Assembly (NCBI GenBank): GCA_031292485.1
Contig: JARLHA010000062.1
Location: 1-64,000, forward strand
Reading direction: 5' to 3'
DNA length: 64,000 bases
Source: Mucilaginibacter sp.
Lineage (GTDB): Bacteria; Bacteroidota; Bacteroidia; Sphingobacteriales; Sphingobacteriaceae
Below are positions 63,389-64,000 of the stretch, piece by piece. The translations under genes and the position numbers were made by a program. Every line of letters begins with the position of its first letter. Positions within the stretch are counted from its first letter, which is position 1. Under the pieces are notes generated by a model. The model made no database searches and was not told the origin of the DNA. It was given only the letters and a program-made list of their open reading frames with translations.

Positions 63389-64000
63389 TTATATCGGAAA
63401 ACTAAATTTTCCCATTAGTACTGCCGGGTTATTTCCTATGGCGATGGGTTCGCCGCAAAGGGCTTCATTGCCCAGTAGCGCAAACAAAATAGCTTCTTTG
63501 GCGTCCGGGTTAATGCCCAGCACCCCTGTATCTTCAATTGTTGCCCCCGGAAGGGCAGTTTTTAAGTAATTGACGATGTAGGGGTTTTTTGCGCCGCCGC
63601 CACTGGTAAATAGGTGGAGGCCTTCCACCTTAAAATTAGCCGAAATGAATCCGGCTATACTTTTTGCGGTAAAGGCGCTTAAAGTACAGAGCAGGTCTTC
63701 AGGGCTGATGTTTACAGTGTTTGATTGTTGTTGAGCTGTCGAAACATAATCCAGGCTAAATAATTCCGGCCCGGTGGTTTTTGGCGCCACTTCGTCAAAA
63801 AAGGGCTGGTTTAACAAAGCCGCTAACAAAACTTCACTGACCTTTCCTGACAGCGCAATTTTTGCATCTTCATCAAAAGGCAGGTCAAGATATTTCCGGC
63901 ACGCAGCATCAATCAGGGTATTGCCGGGGCCAATATCTGTACACAAAATTTTATTATAGTCACCATCGGCAGGCAAATAGGTAAGGTTGGCTATCCCGCC
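63389..64000 (-). CDS. anmK: Anhydro-N-acetylmuramic acid kinase, partial
   Basis: Its 5' end lies beyond the window. Reading the minus strand in from the edge gives GGIANLTYLPADGDY, then DIGPGNTLIDA and the C-terminal FTSGGGAKNPYIVNYL and GINPDAKEAILFALLGNEAL. These are signatures of AnmK, which phosphorylates and opens anhydro-MurNAc during peptidoglycan recycling. The last 203 codons are present. Confidence 0.9.
   Translation of the reverse strand, partial: GGIANLTYLPADGDYNKILCTDIGPGNTLIDAACRKYLDLPFDEDAKIALSGKVSEVLLAALLNQPFFDEVAPKTTGPELFSLDYVSTAQQQSNTVNISPEDLLCTLSAFTAKSIAGFISANFKVEGLHLFTSGGGAKNPYIVNYLKTALPGATIEDTGVLGINPDAKEAILFALLGNEALCGEPIAIGNNPAVLMGKFSFPI

Overview
The window is a chromosomal segment of a member of the Bacteroidota, most likely family Sphingobacteriaceae and Mucilaginibacter-like. 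This rests on gldH next to ricT and holB, TAnnTTTG -7 boxes with almost no Shine-Dalgarno sequences, many surface lipoproteins, polysaccharide enzymes (pullulanase, GH79-like hydrolase) and typical Bacteroidota housekeeping proteins. The genus is inferred from general likeness, not from a marker-gene comparison. No rRNA, tRNA or CRISPR array was seen.

Layout. 1-3.6 kb: a truncated YXWGXW-repeat secreted protein, a small secreted protein, a YugP-type zinc peptidase and a DAO-type oxidoreductase. 4.2-6.4 kb: an NAD salvage pair (NrtR-like Nudix regulator and nicotinamide phosphoribosyltransferase) with a candidate operator between them. 6.5-7.9 kb: three related REP/RAYT elements (one intact, one with its transposase internally deleted, one end only). 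7.9-12.4 kb: rmuC, then gldH-ricT-holB. 12.5-14.1 kb: an AT-rich restriction-modification pair inserted one base before ruvX. 14.1-25.7 kb: ruvX, SRPBCC, asnS, an EamA transporter, an orphan HigA-like antitoxin behind a palindromic MITE, dnaG, yraN, a glutaminyl cyclotransferase, a second RAYT/REP unit and pgi. 25.8-32.9 kb: prfB with its programmed frameshift, an esterase, a phosphoesterase, a lipoprotein/membrane protein/histidine kinase/response regulator operon, and an isolated tail-collar-like protein. 33-42 kb: a GntR regulator, an AsmA-like/GT51 glycosyltransferase fusion, a nitroreductase, LacI, a receiver protein, a PAS histidine kinase and a rhodanese. 42-52 kb: pullulanase, a divergent deformylase, DUF4142, a GH79-like protein, YceH, a WalJ-like hydrolase, Mrp plus NifU, and canonical Def. 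52-64 kb: an M16 protease, hpt, a cyclase-family protein, a slipin, a DarT/DarG toxin-antitoxin pair, mfd, small membrane proteins and a truncated anmK.

Most of the window is conserved core genome. Its accessory character lies in small inserted modules (restriction-modification, DarTG, orphan antitoxins) and in many short mobile or palindromic repeats between genes. The best supported of these is a 199-bp element present twice, about 12 kb apart, each copy flanked by its own 6-bp direct repeat. Other points worth attention are a DNA primase lacking all four zinc ligands, a deletion derivative of a RAYT transposase, the AsmA-like/GT51 fusion, and two places where a fragment of a neighbouring gene is repeated on the far side of another gene. 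I did not find a clearly new multi-gene system. The least explained gene group is the lipoprotein/membrane protein/two-component operon at 28.9-32.3 kb with its divergent tail-collar-like neighbour.
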